A stretch of 64,000 bases of DNA from NCBI GenBank assembly GCA_037953745.1, contig JBAKBP010001389.1, positions 124,001-188,000 on the forward strand, in the 5' to 3' direction. The number at the start of each line of letters is the position of its first letter. Within the stretch, counting starts at the first letter, position 1. The DNA is from Lithodes maja. Taxonomy: Eukaryota > Arthropoda > Malacostraca > Decapoda > Lithodidae. The notes beneath the pieces were generated by a model. It saw only the letters and a list, made by a program, of their open reading frames with translations. It was not told the origin of the DNA and searched no databases. Shown piece after piece: positions 63,071-64,000 of the stretch. The translations under genes and the position numbers were made by a program.

Positions 63071-64000
63071 ATGAAGCTGATGTATAGTAATGTGGATGGC
63101 TTGCTGTCTAAGAAATTAGAATTGAATGACTATATTGAGAAATATAAACCACATATTATGTGCTTAGCAGAAACAAAGTTGAGAGGTGGTACTGAATTGG
63201 GAGTGTTGGGATGGGAAGGGTACAATGTGTGGAGAAAAGATAGAGAAGGAAAAGTGGGCGGTGGAGTGTTAATAATGACTGACAGAAATATAGAAGCAAG
63301 TGAGATTAACCTAGGCAATAATAGATCAGAAATTATAGCAGTGACAATAAAAGACAAGGACAACAAAGCAACTGATATAGCAGTGGCTTATATACCACCA
63401 CAAACTAGAGCATGGAAGCGGGATAAATATGATCAACTAATCACGGAATCTCTAGATGCACTAAAAATACTTTTTAATAGGAGAAATAAATTATTATTAA
63501 CAGGTGATTTCAATTGTAAGGAAGTCAATTGGGAAGGGTTAGATGCGGGAAATAATAATGAATCTTGGGGCAGTAAATTATTGAATCTAGTAACAGAAAA
63601 CATGTTAACACAACATGTTAGAGAAAACACACGAATCAGAGGGATGGATGAACCATCCAGGCTGGACCTAGTCTTCACCAGTGATCCACATGATGTTAGA
63701 AAGATAAATTATCGTTGTCCCTTGGGAAAAAGTGATCACAAGATATTAGAAATGGAGATGGATTTGGGGAAAAATGAGGAGAGAAAGGAAGGACATAAAA
63801 TAAATAGATACAATTATGCTAAAACTGATTTTAAATCATTGAAACATTATTTCCAAAGTATAAATTGGAAGGAACTAGAAAGCCTGGAAATGGTTCAAGA
63901 CAAATATAGACTTTTCCTGAAAGTATATGAAGAAGGGATACATAAATATGTCCCAAGGTTCCAATCAGGGGTAAAGAAGGAAAAAGAATGGTTCAATATA
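63071..64000 (+). CDS. LINE ORF2, AP-like endonuclease (partial, open at the right edge)
   Basis: The frame is open upstream of 63071 into ORF1; I take ATG 63071 (MKLMYSNVDGLLSKK) as a plausible start. APE residues: SNVDG, CLAETKLRGG (Glu), VAYIPPQT, LLLTGDFNCKEVNW (Asp/Asn), LDLVFTSD and GKSDHKILEM (Asp-His). It continues open through 64000; the reverse transcriptase should follow. Confidence 0.88.
   Translation, partial: MKLMYSNVDGLLSKKLELNDYIEKYKPHIMCLAETKLRGGTELGVLGWEGYNVWRKDREGKVGGGVLIMTDRNIEASEINLGNNRSEIIAVTIKDKDNKATDIAVAYIPPQTRAWKRDKYDQLITESLDALKILFNRRNKLLLTGDFNCKEVNWEGLDAGNNNESWGSKLLNLVTENMLTQHVRENTRIRGMDEPSRLDLVFTSDPHDVRKINYRCPLGKSDHKILEMEMDLGKNEERKEGHKINRYNYAKTDFKSLKHYFQSINWKELESLEMVQDKYRLFLKVYEEGIHKYVPRFQSGVKKEKEWFNI

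Larger units (their letters stand above)
61660..64000 (+). mobile_element. Two-ORF LINE of the CR1 superfamily, 5' part, runs off the right edge
   Basis: A 5' UTR of about 210 bp, intact ORF1 (61869-63017) and ORF2 open from before 63071 to the last base. Its layout (ORF2 overlapping the ORF1 end in another frame, start context SNVDG/SNVDV) matches the CR1 element at 54.46-58.89 kb, but the proteins are clearly diverged. No frame break is visible, so it may be a young copy. Confidence 0.85.

Overview
This is a eukaryotic, intron-rich and retrotransposon-saturated window, most likely from an arthropod and probably a decapod crustacean. The grounds are an integrin alpha closest in style to the insect alpha-PS3/scab group as I remember it, interspersed RTE, CR1/L2 and Jockey-like LINEs plus a Penelope-like element, dense microsatellites, and TTAGG-type pentamers. 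No species can be assigned from the sequence alone, and nothing prokaryotic is present.

Two host genes are recognisable, both on the + strand. (1) Three widely spaced exons (271-324, 8352-8476, 12830-12964) encode consecutive pieces of a protein tyrosine phosphatase domain. The WPD aspartate is methionine, the signature loop is one residue short (C-A-G-I-G-R-T-G) and the third exon carries a one-base frameshift, so this is a pseudophosphatase, a decaying gene or an assembly error. (2) From 28536 to 61463, 17 exons of an integrin alpha subunit join in perfect phase to 861 codons. They cover signal peptide, seven-blade beta-propeller (three Ca2+ loops visible), thigh domain and the start of the calf region. 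The rest of calf, the membrane helix and the GFFxR-type tail lie beyond the right edge.

Almost everything else is mobile or repetitive. 0-13 kb: PTP introns with TTAA-flanked palindromic MITEs, an old LINE with an N-terminal 2A-like motif and zinc finger (about 2.08-5.4 kb, minus), CR1 and RTE fragments, tRNA-derived SINEs, a CT satellite and a Jockey-like LINE. 13.2-16.4 kb: a 3.2-kb element with terminal inverted repeats and a TCA target duplication, itself invaded by a CR1 LINE. 16.6-20.6 kb: a nearly complete RTE LINE abutting a 22-bp minisatellite. 20.6-28.4 kb: nested MITEs and LINE fragments. 28.4-64 kb: the integrin gene, whose introns hold two more RTE copies, a Penelope/Naiad-type element, a nearly complete CR1 LINE (54.45-58.9 kb) and the 5' part of another two-ORF LINE running off the right edge.

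The most unusual signals are: partial duplicate copies of exon edges (exons 5, 10, 13, 14) inside the integrin introns; a LINE fragment that begins at the exon 9 splice junction and supplies the donor from about its T onward; the 2A-like peptide in the minus-strand LINE; the altered PTP catalytic motifs; and several nested insertions whose target duplications can be read directly.
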